Both the position numbers and the translations under genes were made by a program. Of a stretch of DNA of 64,000 bases, positions 1-12,420 are shown in pieces. The notes below the pieces were generated by a model. The model saw only the letters and a program-made list of their open reading frames with translations. It did no database searches and was not told the DNA's origin. Numbering within the stretch: position 1 is the stretch's first letter; the number at the start of each line of letters is the position of its first letter. This stretch comes from Silene conica (lineage: Eukaryota; Streptophyta; Magnoliopsida; Caryophyllales; Caryophyllaceae), in assembly GCA_029255685.2 (NCBI GenBank), contig CM055312.2:26382203-26446202 (forward strand), written 5' to 3'.

Positions 1-520
1 GAAGTGGAAACCAGCACACTGTATCAAGCCCAATGGGCATTTGAGTGAGGGATTGTTATAGGAATATTAATAATAGTTGGGCCTCAACCATAACCTTAAA
101 CCTTAAGGTTTTGGTTGAGATGGTTCATCTATCACAAATACTCAATCAATGGTTCTATACTGCACAATTTTGTAATAATAAATAACTTGCATTTGTGAAA
201 TGATTCTGAAGATGAAAATATGTTTATTTCCGTACTGGCCTGATTTTTGGAATAAGCTTTTGCCGAATATAATAGCTCTCCTTCCTTTTCCCCTTCTCCA
301 TTAATCCCTCACCTAACTTGTTTCCTTTTCTAGAAGTGGTGGCTGGCAAATGCCCCAGATAAGAATCTTACTGTCTGATGTGTATAGTATTACTAATTCA
401 TAGCGATGTCTTGTTGTACATCTTGATGGAGCAAGGAAAGTAAAGAGAATAAAAATTTTTTAGAGGAAACAAGATGGTTTTTTGGGTTATTCGTATGAGT
501 TTTGCTTTCTTCTTTTGCAG
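1..520 (+). other. Intron or unresolved 5' sequence of the host gene
   Basis: No exon could be recognised here with confidence. A pyrimidine-rich tract and CAG acceptor end at 520, directly before the first clear exon. The N-terminal part of the host protein must be encoded mainly before the window, because the exons inside it give only the C-terminal 626 residues. A small exon inside this stretch cannot be excluded. Confidence 0.5.
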
Positions 521-3500
521 GTAGAATGGTCTAGTAGATGCTCGGAAGCTCTAAATAGTATCCAAAGACTTTATCAAGGAAAGGATAAAGATTACGTTGT
601 CCAGAGCAAAGTTTTGCAGGTAGTTTCTTTGTTCAGCTAGGGTAAATCTCAATAGCAATGATGTTTGTGCTAAAACGCAGTGGTTTTGTATTACTTATTT
701 ATTATGTAGCTCATTTGAAGGTTTTTAGCGGAAAGAGTGGAGATTTAAAGATTGCTCTCCAGAAGGATTTAAAATCTGGGGACTTCAGCAGCCTTCATGC
801 TGAATGTCTGACAGATACGTGGATAGGAAAAGACAGGTTTCAGTCTCATGAAAGTTTATTTTGTTCCATTGGTATGCTGTTTCACAGTTTGTTGACTTGT
901 ACTGATTATATGACATTCAGGTGGGCATTTGTTGATCTAAGTGCCGGCCCTTTTACATGGGGTCCGGCAGTTGGAGGACAAGGTGTACGTACTGAGCAAA
1001 GCTTGCCCAATGTAACAAAAACTATTGGTGCCGTTTCAGGTCTTTGATAACATTTTCCCTCTTTTGTATCTTATTTTTCTTTGGATCAAGTTGTATGGTA
1101 TTTTGTTGCTGGCAATGTTACTTGACTTCGACTCTTCACTTCTATGGCTATACCTGTGTCCAACATGACACTAAAAGATATGGGTGCGAAGTAGGTATCC
1201 AATCCTTCCCAATCTGACATTTCTCATAGCTGAGGCAGGAAGGAGATTCGCATGACTAAAGTAGACTAGTAGAGAAAGAGACTATTTTATGAAGCGTATA
1301 GTTTGATATTTTTTTTTTTAATTTTGTTTTCTAGCCGTTTTCAGACTTAATTCCCCAACATCTTTATTTCACCTAAAAAGGAAAATACTTCAAGTTCATA
1401 ATTAAAGTTCCCTTTTTAAGATGTGTCTCCTACCCACAATAGGCCGATCCCTTGTAATTTTGGCTTCTTCTTTCACTATGATTTACCCAGCGTCTGGACA
1501 ATAGTAATAGTAACTAACCATATATTTATGAAGTTGGTTCTGCTTCTCCTGGTTGTTTGTTTTCTTGCCCTTTTTCCCCGTATCAGGAGCTCTTTCGTGA
1601 TATAGTTCTTATGGTCACTGCTTTTCATTCCGTCCTGATTCTGTACAGAGGTTTTTATGTTTTGGCATAAATGAATGTGGTCTATAGTGCTGTACATTTG
1701 ATATGTTTCGAGTAGCTTTAATTGAACATTTTTTTTTGTCTTTGTATAGAAATAACTGAAGAGGAAGCTGAAGAGCACTTGCAGAATGCAATTCAAGAAA
1801 AGTTTTCTGCTCTTGGGGATGTAAGTGTTTTTCTTATTAATTGTTGTCGAAAAGTATTTCTTTGATGAACAAATTATCTTCTTCTTTCGTTCCTTCATTT
1901 GCTGTATCAATGTGAGGGGTGTTAACGTTGCAAAGATAGTTGTAGACTTGTAGTCTAGCCCGTTTGTTTTTCCCTTGGAACATTTTTTTCAGTACTGTGT
2001 AAGTGCATATAGTGGTCGGCAACTCTCTAAAGCCAAATTGCAAGTTTTCTCTCATGTTGATAGAACTGAGTTTGGGTATCATAGATGGTAGGTATAGAGT
2101 GTATTAGACGGTCATCTCAGTAAGACTTGTAGGCTCCAGAGAATTGTTTTCATTTTTTTTATTAATGTTAATGATTCCCCTATTTCATCGTGGTGGTTTA
2201 AGTGAGGTTGTATGCTCAGGTTTAAATTTTGGTTTCCTGGTGATTGTTAAATTTTTCTCAGAAGGAAAACGAAGCTATTGACATCCTTCTAGCAGAAATC
2301 GACATTTATGAGCTTTTTGCTTTTAAGCATTGCAAGGGGAGGAAAGTGAGGCTCGCCCTTTGTGAAGGTATTTTAGTGTCGATTCGGCATTTTTTTTGTT
2401 CATTCACCACACTCTAAGTGTATACCGTGAAGTGCCTTGCAGGCCGGTCACAATTTTGTAGGCATCTTACTGCATCTTATCTTCTTTCCATATGCCGCAT
2501 TATATTGTTTTGCCTGATGCTAATGCTTTACACATGCATCATATGCTGTTCAATTGTAGAAGCTTAATTCGTGATAATCATTACAGTCTATATGCATCAG
2601 CTCTGTGCATCTTACAATTCGCTGAAACTCCTTTGGTTGGATAAAAAACTGATGAAATAAGTTTTTTAATATATATGAAATATTTTTATTTTTATTTTTA
2701 TTTCACCAGTTTTAGTTCTTGTATTCCAGAACTTGACGAAAGAATGAAAGAATTAAAGAATGAGCTTCAGTCTATGGAAGGTGATGAATTTGGTGAAAGC
2801 CATAAGAGAAAGGCACTGGATGCATTAAAGAAAATGGAGAGCTGGAATCTTTTCAGTGATGCTCACGCAGTATATTTTTTTAGCTTTAACTTAACCAACT
2901 CTAACTGGCTTTTTAGACTCCCTCTGCCTCCAAAGTGTCACATTTGACTTTTGGTCATGACTTGAATATGTAAAAGTGTTGTTATCAACAGTTTGAATTT
3001 GTGGTGCAGCTCAGTCCTTTTTTTGTTAAACTTTTCTCTATGTTGAGTCGAAAAAGTTGACTTTGACAATCTTTTGGTATGAGGGAGCTTTATTCGTTGA
3101 TTCCAAAATATGAGTTTTTTCTTTTATGAGGTGTTCATGTATTGACACAGTGTACTTTGCAGACAATGCACAATTACACAGTCGCTCGTGATACCTTTCT
3201 GGCGCACTTAGGTTCAATTTTGAGGGGATCTATGAAGCACATTATTGCCCCTTCTGTAGCAGATGGAGCATTCCATTTCTATGATCAGATCTCTTATCAG
3301 TTATTTTTTATTACTCAGGATGTAAGGTTTTTCTAACTCTTTTCAGTTTTCTTATTGTTGTGCATCTTTGTTAAATATTTTCCCTTCCCTAGGGTATCCG
3401 TTCTCCATGCTCAATCAATCCCGAGTAAATAACTTTTTGGTAAGGCCGTCAGCGCTTCTGTTTTCATGAAGTTGTGATAATCGTCCAGTTATGCTTATGG

Positions 3501-6500
3501 GCCAGTTGGCAACAAACATTATCATTATAGGAGAAAGGCTGCGTACTCTGATCCCTCTTTCCCCTTTTACACTTGAAGGTTGAAGCAACTGGATTTTCCA
3601 TGTCAGCTTTGTTTGTAGTCATCTGTGTTCCGGCTATTCATGTTAGTTGCCTATGAGGACATATGCAACAGTGCGACACCACTAAAACATTGTGATTGCT
3701 GTTGCAGAAAATTAGAAGCATCAAGCAATTACCAGTGGATCTAAAGGCACTAATGGAGGGGCTATCATCTTTATCATTGCCTTCCCAAGAAGTGATGTTC
3801 AGCCAGCACATGTGAGGATTCTATTATTATTATATCTCTGTAGTTAACAATAAGTGTACTTATACCCGTCAACCTTTGATTGTTTCCTTTTCTCCTAAGG
3901 ATCTATGGCTTGAATCCTAAAACATGAAAGCAAATTGAATTCTAAAGCACAGCTTTGTTGTTGACTGGGCTGTGCATCTCAATGGCGTAACCTGGACGAG
4001 GGGTTGAGAAAAGAGACTTGTGATGTGGACGTGGAAAATATTTTTGACATGGGTTAATTATGTAGGAGTAATTTTTGAAAAAAAAAATTGACGTGGGAAT
4101 AATTGTTGAAAAGTGTATGTTGGTGGGAATAATTGTTAATTAACTCTTTTTTACAAGACATAACTTTTTGGAAAATTTTCAACATGGGTACCTGAGGATT
4201 GACATAATTCTAATATGGCTGCTTGTGTTTTGCCTAATTCCAATTTGGGTACCTTTGGTTTGCTTATAGTTTAATTTTGGATTCCCAAGGTTTGGTTGGT
4301 TCCACGTTAGGTGCCCAAGGTTTGATCTAATTTTAATTCAGTTATATAAAGTTCGTCATGATCTATAGACGTCTTTTAATTAAAAGAGTGATATTTTTTT
4401 TCTAAAAAGTTTATGACATACCATTTCATAATTAGATACTCTATTTTGTTAGTTTTTCTATTGTATTACAAAATCTTTTTTATCATTTTTTATTTTATGA
4501 ATATTGTTATGGTTCAATTTACTTTATTTTTTCTTAAAAAAAACATTTTACTCTTTCTAGAAAAATGTATTCCTTAGTTTAATGCATGCATATACGTCTC
4601 CCCTACTAAGAAAATCAAAACCAATTAAACTTTTAAACATACTACGTAGATTTTAACAAAAATATATTAAAACTAAAAAATAATTTTTAATAAGCAAATT
4701 ATTTAATTATAAACATACTTAGCTTTCTTAATTTTCTTTTAATATTTATTGTGTTATAAATATAACTTATTGTTGGAATTATGCAAAAAAGATCCATCTA
4801 ATATTTTACCCATCATATATCTTCAAACAATTATAACATTGAAATATCACTTGCAAAAATTCACTTGCAAAAATTTAATTCTTGACATCAAACTCAAACT
4901 TTGTCCACTAATAATTAATTAATCATAAAAGTTCATTTGCTTAAAGAAGTTAATGCTTAGTTGCTTACTAATTGTTGCGGAGTATCGAGTATTACACTAA
5001 CCTAATTATAGCTTGTAAATCCAACAAACTTTTTAAGGGTTATGAGTTTGTAACTCTTAAAAAAATTAGCTGAAATTAAAACTACTAGACTTGGAAATGA
5101 TCCGCCACATGAAATCGTCGATAAAAATCATGTTTTACTTCATGTGCAATGGCTTTATATCTTTGCTTCACTTAAATTGAAACTCATGGGTGTTAGTGTG
5201 TAATTGGTAACACTCATGTGCGACGGTCTTTCAACTTAACGTCAATTAAATTATTCGCTTAATAAAATTATAACTTATTTTTAATTTGTATATGTAAAAT
5301 ATGCGAATATATGTATAATTTAATTTCTTTGCTTTTTCTTAGTAGAGGAGACATTATATACATATACAAATATTATGCATTAAATTAAGGAATACCATTT
5401 TATTTGGAAAAAAGAGGAATTTTTTTCTGGGGTCATTAATATTTGTAAGACGAAACAAAAACAATAAAAAGATTTTGTAATTAAAAACAAATGTAACAAA
5501 AAAGAGTACCTAGTTATGAAAATGTTGGGTCTTAAAGTAGTTTAGAAAAAAAAAATCACTCTTTTAATTAAAAGATGTCTAAATTGAAATCATATCAACC
5601 TTATGTAACCGTATTGGATTTAGATCAAACCTTGGGCACCTAAAGTGGAACTAACCAAACCTTAGGTTACCCAAAATGAAACTATAAGCAAACCTGAGTT
5701 ACCCAAATTGGAATTAGGCAAGCCTCAGGCACCCATATTGGAATTATGTCAAATCTCAGGCACCCATATTGGAAATTTTCCTAACTTTTTTTTTTATCTA
5801 TTTTATTTATTTATTTCCGTTTAAAAATTTGCAAATTACTCACTGAATTGATACGCAAAATCGTGCGAGTTGTGAATACGAATTGTGACTCAGAACCCGT
5901 GCATATTACAAATTTGATAACCTTGGTTTCAGTTTATATAGTAACTAGACAGTGTGTTGATTGGTTTTTGCTGCCTGCAGGTTACCACTGTCCGATGATC
6001 CTGCTTTGGCTATGGCTTTCTCAGTATCTAGGAGAGCAGCTGCTGTGCCAATGTTATTAGTCAATGGAACATATAGAAAAATTGTCGCTAATTATCTTGA
6101 TTCATCCATTCTTCAACATCAGTTGCAACGGATAAATGAGCATAATTCACTGAAAGGTTATCTAATGTCCTTGACTATTTTTGGAATTTACGTGGAATTT
6201 TATCATGACTAGTTTGTGTCAATTCATGTGAGGCTAAAATTAAAGCCATAAAGTGACAAAGCGGCTTACTAGTAGTTTGTTAAATATTGGTAAACTTTCG
6301 CGTGTTTTTACTTTTACAATGCCAGGATTCTTTAAATAATAGTTCACTTAGCCATCAATGAATGACTAGCCTCCAGTTTAGCCCTTGCAAACTTATGAGT
6401 TGTATGTCAATTTTCGGCCAACTGAATTCGTACAAGCTAATGGCACCTTTTAATACGGTATTTCTTATGCTGTATATGCTACGGTAGATAACATGTCAAC

Positions 6501-9500
6501 TGGCTTGCAGTTAAAGTTGATAAATAGGCATCCTGAAATTGTGTTCTAAGATTCAATACTTCAAGGGCTTGAGCTGATAAAATGCATGATAAATACAGGA
6601 AAGCACGCAAATGATAGGCTGACACTGGAGGTTCCCATATTCTGGTTTATCCATGGTGATCCATTACTTGTTGATAAACATTATCAGGCGAAAGCTCTTT
6701 CTGATATGATCATTGTTGTTCAGTCTGACTCTTCATCCTGGGAAAGTCATTTGCAGTGCAATGGACAATCAATCCTTTGGGATCTGCGGTAATTTATCTT
6801 TATATTGCCAATTTGGAGCCAACTTATTAATGATGTGGCTGAATTTGGATTTGCGATCTAGTCCTATGAAATTATCTTGTTCAGCTTTGTGTTATCTAAG
6901 GCCCAATTGAGCAAGTGGGTCTTTCCTCATAGTAGTATATACTACAAGTAATTTGAAATCTCCTAGTAAGCCTGTAATCCCAAAAGGGGAAACATTTTTA
7001 CTATTGCTGTAGTTGGCAACTCTTGTAAACTCATTAGAATACTCTTACAGTCTAAAATCTACTGTCAAGTGTCAACAACATCAATTTCTTAACCAGTTGG
7101 GGTGATAGTTTTGAGTTATGACATATACACTTCTAATGACTCGCTTGGCCCAATTCTTTCGAGAACAGGTAATTAGAGTGTGCATGAGGCAAGTCACAGG
7201 ATTAGGGAACATTGTGCTTAGTAAAAAACAAGCCCAGTGAACAAGTTAGAACTGACTGCTCTTAGAGTATTCATTTATTCGAAGAAGCCATCATTGGAGG
7301 ATGATTTGCAATTGAAGGCTTCTATGGTAGCGCTGACTAGTGATATTGAGTTACAGGATTTACTCAAACTTAACTTCTTGAACAATTCTGATTCAAACCT
7401 CCATCAGATCCCCAAACACTATTACTGTCTCCACTTCCTCTACCCTTTGACCTCGTATTTTTTTGGTCTCAATATATGTCATCAGTTTCCACCTTCTCCA
7501 ATGACTCCATATCCCTCCTTGTTTAATTTCATACTTCATCTGGTTTGGTGCATTAAAATTTATCCCTTCATAGCTACATGTTCATTTGAAAAATTACTTA
7601 AGAGGTAGATTTTTGGTTCGTCATTCTCACTCCTTTCTTTGTGATCGTTTCAATTTCATTTTTGGTCATCTGGAAGCATCCACTTTGTGTTGTTAACACA
7701 GGGCCCCCCCTTCCCCAGGTACCACGCAATTTATGGGAATCCTTGAGGCACTGGGTAATGTTGTTGTTTTTGTCTCAGGAAGCCTATAAAAGCTGCAATT
7801 GCTGCTGCTTCTGAACATTTAGCTGGTTTGCTTCCTCTTCATCTTGTATACAGTCATGCTCATGAGACTGCTATGGAGGTATGCCGGTGCTCATTTTTGA
7901 GGTGTTTCTAACATTCAGCATCCAATTTTGTGTTGGGTTTTTAAAACATTAAAAATAAAATAAAGATTAAAGCAAGCCTTCACTTGACAAGTTCACTGGT
8001 TACTGTTTGACTTTATAGCTCTATGCTACTCCGACACTCCGCTTTGGTTGCAGATTGCATGTCTGACTTTCTGACACTACAGGCCACTTTGGTACTACAT
8101 TTTAGGCGAAAACATAAACCTTTTTTTTTTTTTCTCTTTCTCTCTCTGTTTTTTTTTTCTTTTTTTCTTTTTTTTCATTTTTTGTTGCAAAATAGCCTTA
8201 TCCAAACACTATGATACGGTGTCATGTCCAACTCTTGAAGCAATGTCGGGGTAACAAAGGCCTGACTCGATGTCCTTCATAGTACAGAATGCTATCTGAT
8301 GTCTAAAATGAATTTTAGTTATTCTTTTTAATACTAAGGGGGTGTTGGTTGGAAGAGGGGCAAGGGCAATGAATCAAGAAAGGGTTACAAGGGGAAAGGA
8401 ATCGGATGCCCTTAATTGTTTGCCTTGGAACATGAAAAATATTAAACTCCAATAACTACTCCCACCACAAAATCCACAACCAAAAATAACCACCACAAAG
8501 GCACCATCTGCTACCCATCGCCGTCGTCCGTCGATCCCCGCTACCCCGTCGCTGGCCTTGCCTTCCCCACCCCAAACTACCCTCGTTGAAACCCTAACAC
8601 CACCAATTAAAACCTTGGAAACCTCTTTCCAAGCTTTGAACCCCTCTACCACCCCCTAAAACACCAGATCTAGTGTTTGCGGGGGTGGTAGATGGGTTTC
8701 AAGGCTTGGGGAGAGGATTCCAAGGATGGGGTGGTGGTGTTAGTCGGTGATTTGATGAGTTTCAACAAGGTGGTCTGGTGTTTTTGGACGACGGGCGGGG
8801 AGGGGACGGTGACAGTGACAGAGTGGAGGCGAGTTGCATGGTTGTTGCGAGGGTGGTGGTGAACGTTGGCGAGTGATATATGTGGTTGGCTTGGTAGGGG
8901 GATGGGAAACCTTTGCAGGGTGGAGGGAATGAGTGTTGAGGAGTTTGAGGGTTAGGAAAGGGTAAAAGGGATCATTGAGGGGGAGTTTGGTTTGGGTGAG
9001 GGAATAGAAACAAAGGTAAAGGAAAGGAAAATAGTTGAATTCCCTTTGACTCCTTTTGACTTCGTGTTTGGTTTGAAAATGTTATGGGAATGATAAAAGA
9101 AAAATCAACCACATATAACCACTATCAACACCCACCGCTCACTGTGGGCCACCAATGTCACCATAATCGACGTGCTTGAGGTCGCCCTGTGTCGGTGATC
9201 CCACCTAATTGGGAGATTCCAAGGGTAGTCTCTCTTTCATGCCTTTAATTAAGAACGACAAAAGTAAACAATAAATCAGAAATTACAATCAAACCCCAAA
9301 TTGTATAGTTAGATCATTCATTTATTGTACCATCAGGTCAAATATTTTCCTCATCAAAACCCATTTTTGGGTTTGGGGGACTAATTTTATAGTGTTTTAG
9401 ACGGTGGTTATGGGGGTGGGTTAGGGCTTGGGAAGGTTGGAGGGAGAGGGTCGACCATGGTGGAGCGGTAAGAGGTGGGGCTGTGCTGGCTCCGGTGAAC

Positions 9501-12303
9501 TCGGAAGCTCCAGTGGGGCCAGGGGGGATGTGGTGTGTGTGTGTGTGGTGTGTGTGGGGGGGGGGGGGGGGGGGGTGTGAAGATAGAGGTATTTGGGGTA
9601 ATGGGAAGGACTGGAAGAGGGAAAGGGGGAAATGATTTTAATAAACAACAAAGGGAATGAGAGGATATGGTTTCTTTCCCCTTTCTTTTAGACCCCTTAC
9701 CAAATGCCCCCGCTGTAACAAAATAAAGAGAATGATTAATCTTCATTCCCTTACCCTTTTCTGAGACCTCCATGGCTCCATACCAAACGGGCTCCTTAAA
9801 GACAACTGTGACCTTGGTGCACTCTCTTATGATCCGTTTACTGCTTCATGGCTTGAGTCATGTGTTGTGTTGTTACATGTCCTTTTGTTTGTTAATCAAT
9901 TCTTTCCTCAAATACACAGAATTGGATATGGTCTGTGGGCTGCAGTCCTCTTTCTATCACAACTCAAGGCTGGCGAATTTCCCAATTCCAGTCAGACACA
10001 ATTGCGCGGAACTATCTTATCACTAGTCTGGAAGAATCTATTCAGCTTGTGAACTCAGCTATAAGCCTCCTGGTCCGGGAGCAAACATGTATCCTTGATT
10101 ATAACCATCTTTTAATGTCTGCCTTTTACCATTTATAGTCTTTTTTAGTTAGTAATTAGGGCACATCTCTTCTCTTCTTTTACTACTCCAACCTAATTTT
10201 ATTCTCCCCTTCCGCTCCAAATTTTATCCCAAAATTATTGTCCCCTTTCTAAATTTAGTAAGGAAAAGGTTTGATTATCCAATATTGCCCCTTGATAATT
10301 AACTACTACCATCTTTACCCTTTAAACGTTGTCTCCACCCTCTTTAATTTAAGAGGTAAAGTAGGTAGTTCACCACTTTTCCTTAAATCTTCCCAAAATC
10401 GAAAAGGGACAATAAAAATGGGATTGAGTATTATATGTGCTTTTTAATGTACTAATTTATCTATTTATTTCAAATACTTTTGTTTAATTCTTAAGATTTT
10501 CAAACCTTTTTGCTTCATTCTCCTTATGGTATCTTTATTGGAATGACTTCTTTTTAGTTGATTTCAACTTTCTTTTCACTTTGTACTTTTACTTGAATTT
10601 ATTTACGCTGTAATTAATTTTTATTTTGATTTTTAAAACTGTTGATGTTTTGTTACCTAAGTTGCTATAAAAAGAACAATGTGTGTATTTTTTTAAAAAT
10701 TGACTTTTACCTATTAGTTTGATACCTTTTTATCATGTTCTCGGTCCACCTTCTCTCATTTATATTTGAGGTGTGAAACCCATCTGTGAGTATTTCAAAG
10801 GACAACTTATGTCAACCAACTCCAAATCATTTTGGGATTACGGCTCTGATGTTGTTGATCAATGTATAAATCAAATGTTCCACATGTCTCACAAAGTTCC
10901 CACTTCCCAGTGTGTGTGTGTGCTATTTAAAGTGGTTGCAGAAATGCTACTGCATGGTTAATGAAAAACACTCTGTACGTAACTGTGTGTGTGTGATATT
11001 TGACCAATTAATGATCTGTAGAGCAGTGAGGTCCTCAGTGTCGTACACAATCTCTTTGTTATAATTACTTGGAGCTAGAAAAAAACATTATAAAATCAAT
11101 TCATATCAGCATGTTCGGCATGTATGTTCAATTTTTATTATGACTAAAATCTGTCCAAGTGGCTACTTGACTGCAACCAGCTCTAAAATCATTCAAGCTT
11201 TTTCAGTCCCAGGAGAAAGAGTTGGTGAACAAGTACAAATTTGTTGTTAGCTTGTGGAAAAGAGTGAGTAGTTTTTTTTATCTTGTGTTTCATCTACTTG
11301 TTTTTTTAGGTCTGTTCTAATGTAGTGTGCTTTCAGATTGCTACTGTGGCTTCAGAATTGAGACATACTGATGGCTTAAGGCTGCTGCACACATTGAATG
11401 ATGCATCAAAAAGGTAGGGCATATGACAAAAAGATATTCCAAAAAGCTATGTTACTTGGACACGTTGCTTTGGCTGCATGTTGCTTGTTGGACACTGAGA
11501 TATTCTGACATGAATGTGTACACTTCACTTTGGGTCAAAAAGTAAGAAACATTGTCATGTAATACCCGAGCCTGACACTCTAGCACCGTGTTCTGGCAAC
11601 ACTTGCAGCCGAGTCAAAGGAACATAGCCTCAGCCTGAAACAGAGTTCCTCTATCATCTGGGTACTCTGATGATATTCTGCTTGGGGCTTTGCTTCCATT
11701 TATTGCGACATTTAAGTAGATTTCCATTTGTGCATCATGTTTTGTTGAACTGCTTCACTGTGCTTCTCACGTATACTGCTTATTTATTTGGAAAGGAGGA
11801 GTGCCATGATGTGCTGTTGCCTGATTTAATGTACCCTTGAGGTCAGGGGTTAACGGGTTTGGTCTCATATGTGAGAGTTTCATACAAGTTTGTGTTTATT
11901 TGTGTGCTTAAGTTGCTCTTATCCTTTTTCCGTACTCAACAGAGTAAACCAACAAATTAGCATCTTGTAAGTAAAATATGTATAAATATGACTTATGGAA
12001 GACGTAAAACTAAAAAAGCTATATGTAGATGACCAGGATCTGCTGAAAATATGAATTAAAAAACTACATGTGAGACTTATACTCTTCTGGGTCTGGCTAT
12101 CTTATATTTGATGATGTATACATTTTTGTAGCTTTGCGGAACAAGTTAATTCAACAGTAGCTCTCTTACATCCGATACATTGCACTAAAGACCGGAAGGT
12201 AGATGTGGAGTTTGATATGACGACAATTCCTGCTTTCTTGGTGGTGTTGCTTATTGTGTGGTTACTTTTTAGACCAAGGCGGGCAAAGCCTAAGATTAAC
12301 TGA
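521..12303 (+). CDS. SPOT1-like (At5g58100-type) membrane protein, 3' part of gene, 15 exons
   Basis: Exons read by eye: 521-619, 721-836, 921-1039, 1750-1820, 2262-2367, 2730-2869, 3163-3321, 3708-3811, 5981-6156, 6599-6788, 7779-7878, 9920-10088, 11181-11263, 11337-11413 and 12132-12303. All introns are GT-AG, phases match at every junction, and the total is 1881 nt, or 626 codons plus TGA. Recognisable stretches include WAFVDLSAGPFTWGP, AEIDIYELFAFKHCKGRK, VPIFWFIHGDPLLVDKHYQ and LLHPIHCTKDRKV. The protein ends with one hydrophobic segment (IPAFLVVLLIVWLLF), then a short basic tail ending KPKIN. This suggests a type I membrane protein with a large lumenal part and a dilysine-like ER retrieval signal. 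From memory it matches the plant family of Arabidopsis At5g58100 (SPOT1), linked to pollen exine formation; the molecular activity is unknown. The start codon lies outside the window. The least certain splice is the acceptor at 721. Introns 8, 11 and 12 hold transposon insertions. Confidence 0.82.
4161..4169. repeat. 9-bp target-site duplication, left copy
   Basis: TAACTTTTT is repeated exactly at 5782-5790 on the other side of the long-TIR element. Confidence 0.85.
4170..5781. mobile_element. Non-autonomous Mutator-like element (long-TIR) in intron 8 of the host gene
   Basis: The ends are inverted copies: it starts GGAAAATTTTCAACATGGGT and the reverse complement of its end starts GGAAAATTTCCAATATGGGT. 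The inverted similarity continues for about 245 bp (roughly 4170-4415 and 5540-5781). A perfect 9-bp duplication, TAACTTTTT, flanks it at 4161-4169 and 5782-5790, the size typical of Mutator elements. Each arm is made of short imperfect repeats of a GGGTGCCTGAGGTTTG-like unit. The middle is AT-rich with no coding capacity, so it depends on a transposase elsewhere. It lies between exons 8 and 9 and accounts for most of that 2.2-kb intron. Confidence 0.88.
5782..5790. repeat. 9-bp target-site duplication, right copy
   Basis: TAACTTTTT matches the left copy at 4161-4169. Confidence 0.85.
8335..9798. mobile_element. Compound cluster of short TIR-type insertions in intron 11
   Basis: Several outward-facing ends of the GGGGGTGTTTGGTT type occur here: about 8340 (GGGGGTGTTGGTTGG), about 8975-8995 (GGGGGAGTTTGGTTTGGG) and about 9054. 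Opposite ends are near 9700 (ACCAAATGCCCCC) and 9783 (ACCAAACGGGCTCC). Such ends are common in non-autonomous plant hAT and PIF/Harbinger elements. No clear target duplication was found, so the number of elements and their limits are uncertain. The interior is purine-rich, includes a 20-G run, and has no credible gene. Confidence 0.4.
9541..9580 (+). repeat. (GT)n followed by a run of 20 G
   Basis: A GT-rich tract leads into an uninterrupted G run at 9556-9575, a candidate quadruplex and a likely assembly or length-polymorphism hotspot within a host intron. Confidence 0.85.
10181..10433. mobile_element. Possible Stowaway-like MITE in intron 12
   Basis: The left end TACTACTCCAACC and the reverse complement of the right end (TAATACTCAATCCC) are similar. 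Both lead into matching pieces such as ATTGTCCC, as in Stowaway (Tc1/mariner) MITEs, which duplicate TA. Length of about 250 bp fits. The inverted repeats are degenerate, so this is tentative. Confidence 0.38.
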
Positions 12304-12420
12304 ACCAAATCTGATGGTGATGGTTTATATTCGAGGAAGCTTGAAGTGGGGATTAGCTGTTACAGTGACCTTTTATGTAAACACTGATTTTGATATTTTC
12401 GATGAATGAGGAACAAGTGT
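12304..12420 (+). other. Probable 3' UTR of the host gene
   Basis: This AT-rich stretch follows the TGA stop and ends near a long T run (about 12424-12443). No perfect AATAAA signal is seen; the limits are inferred only from position. Confidence 0.35.

Noticed and set aside
658-1047. Single long frame from an internal ATG across 658-1047
   Set aside because: It runs through intron sequence; two exons of the host gene (721-836 and 921-1039) explain its protein-like parts.
9408-9773. Proline- and histidine-rich frame on the - strand
   Set aside because: It translates the GT and G-run low-complexity stretch in a host intron.
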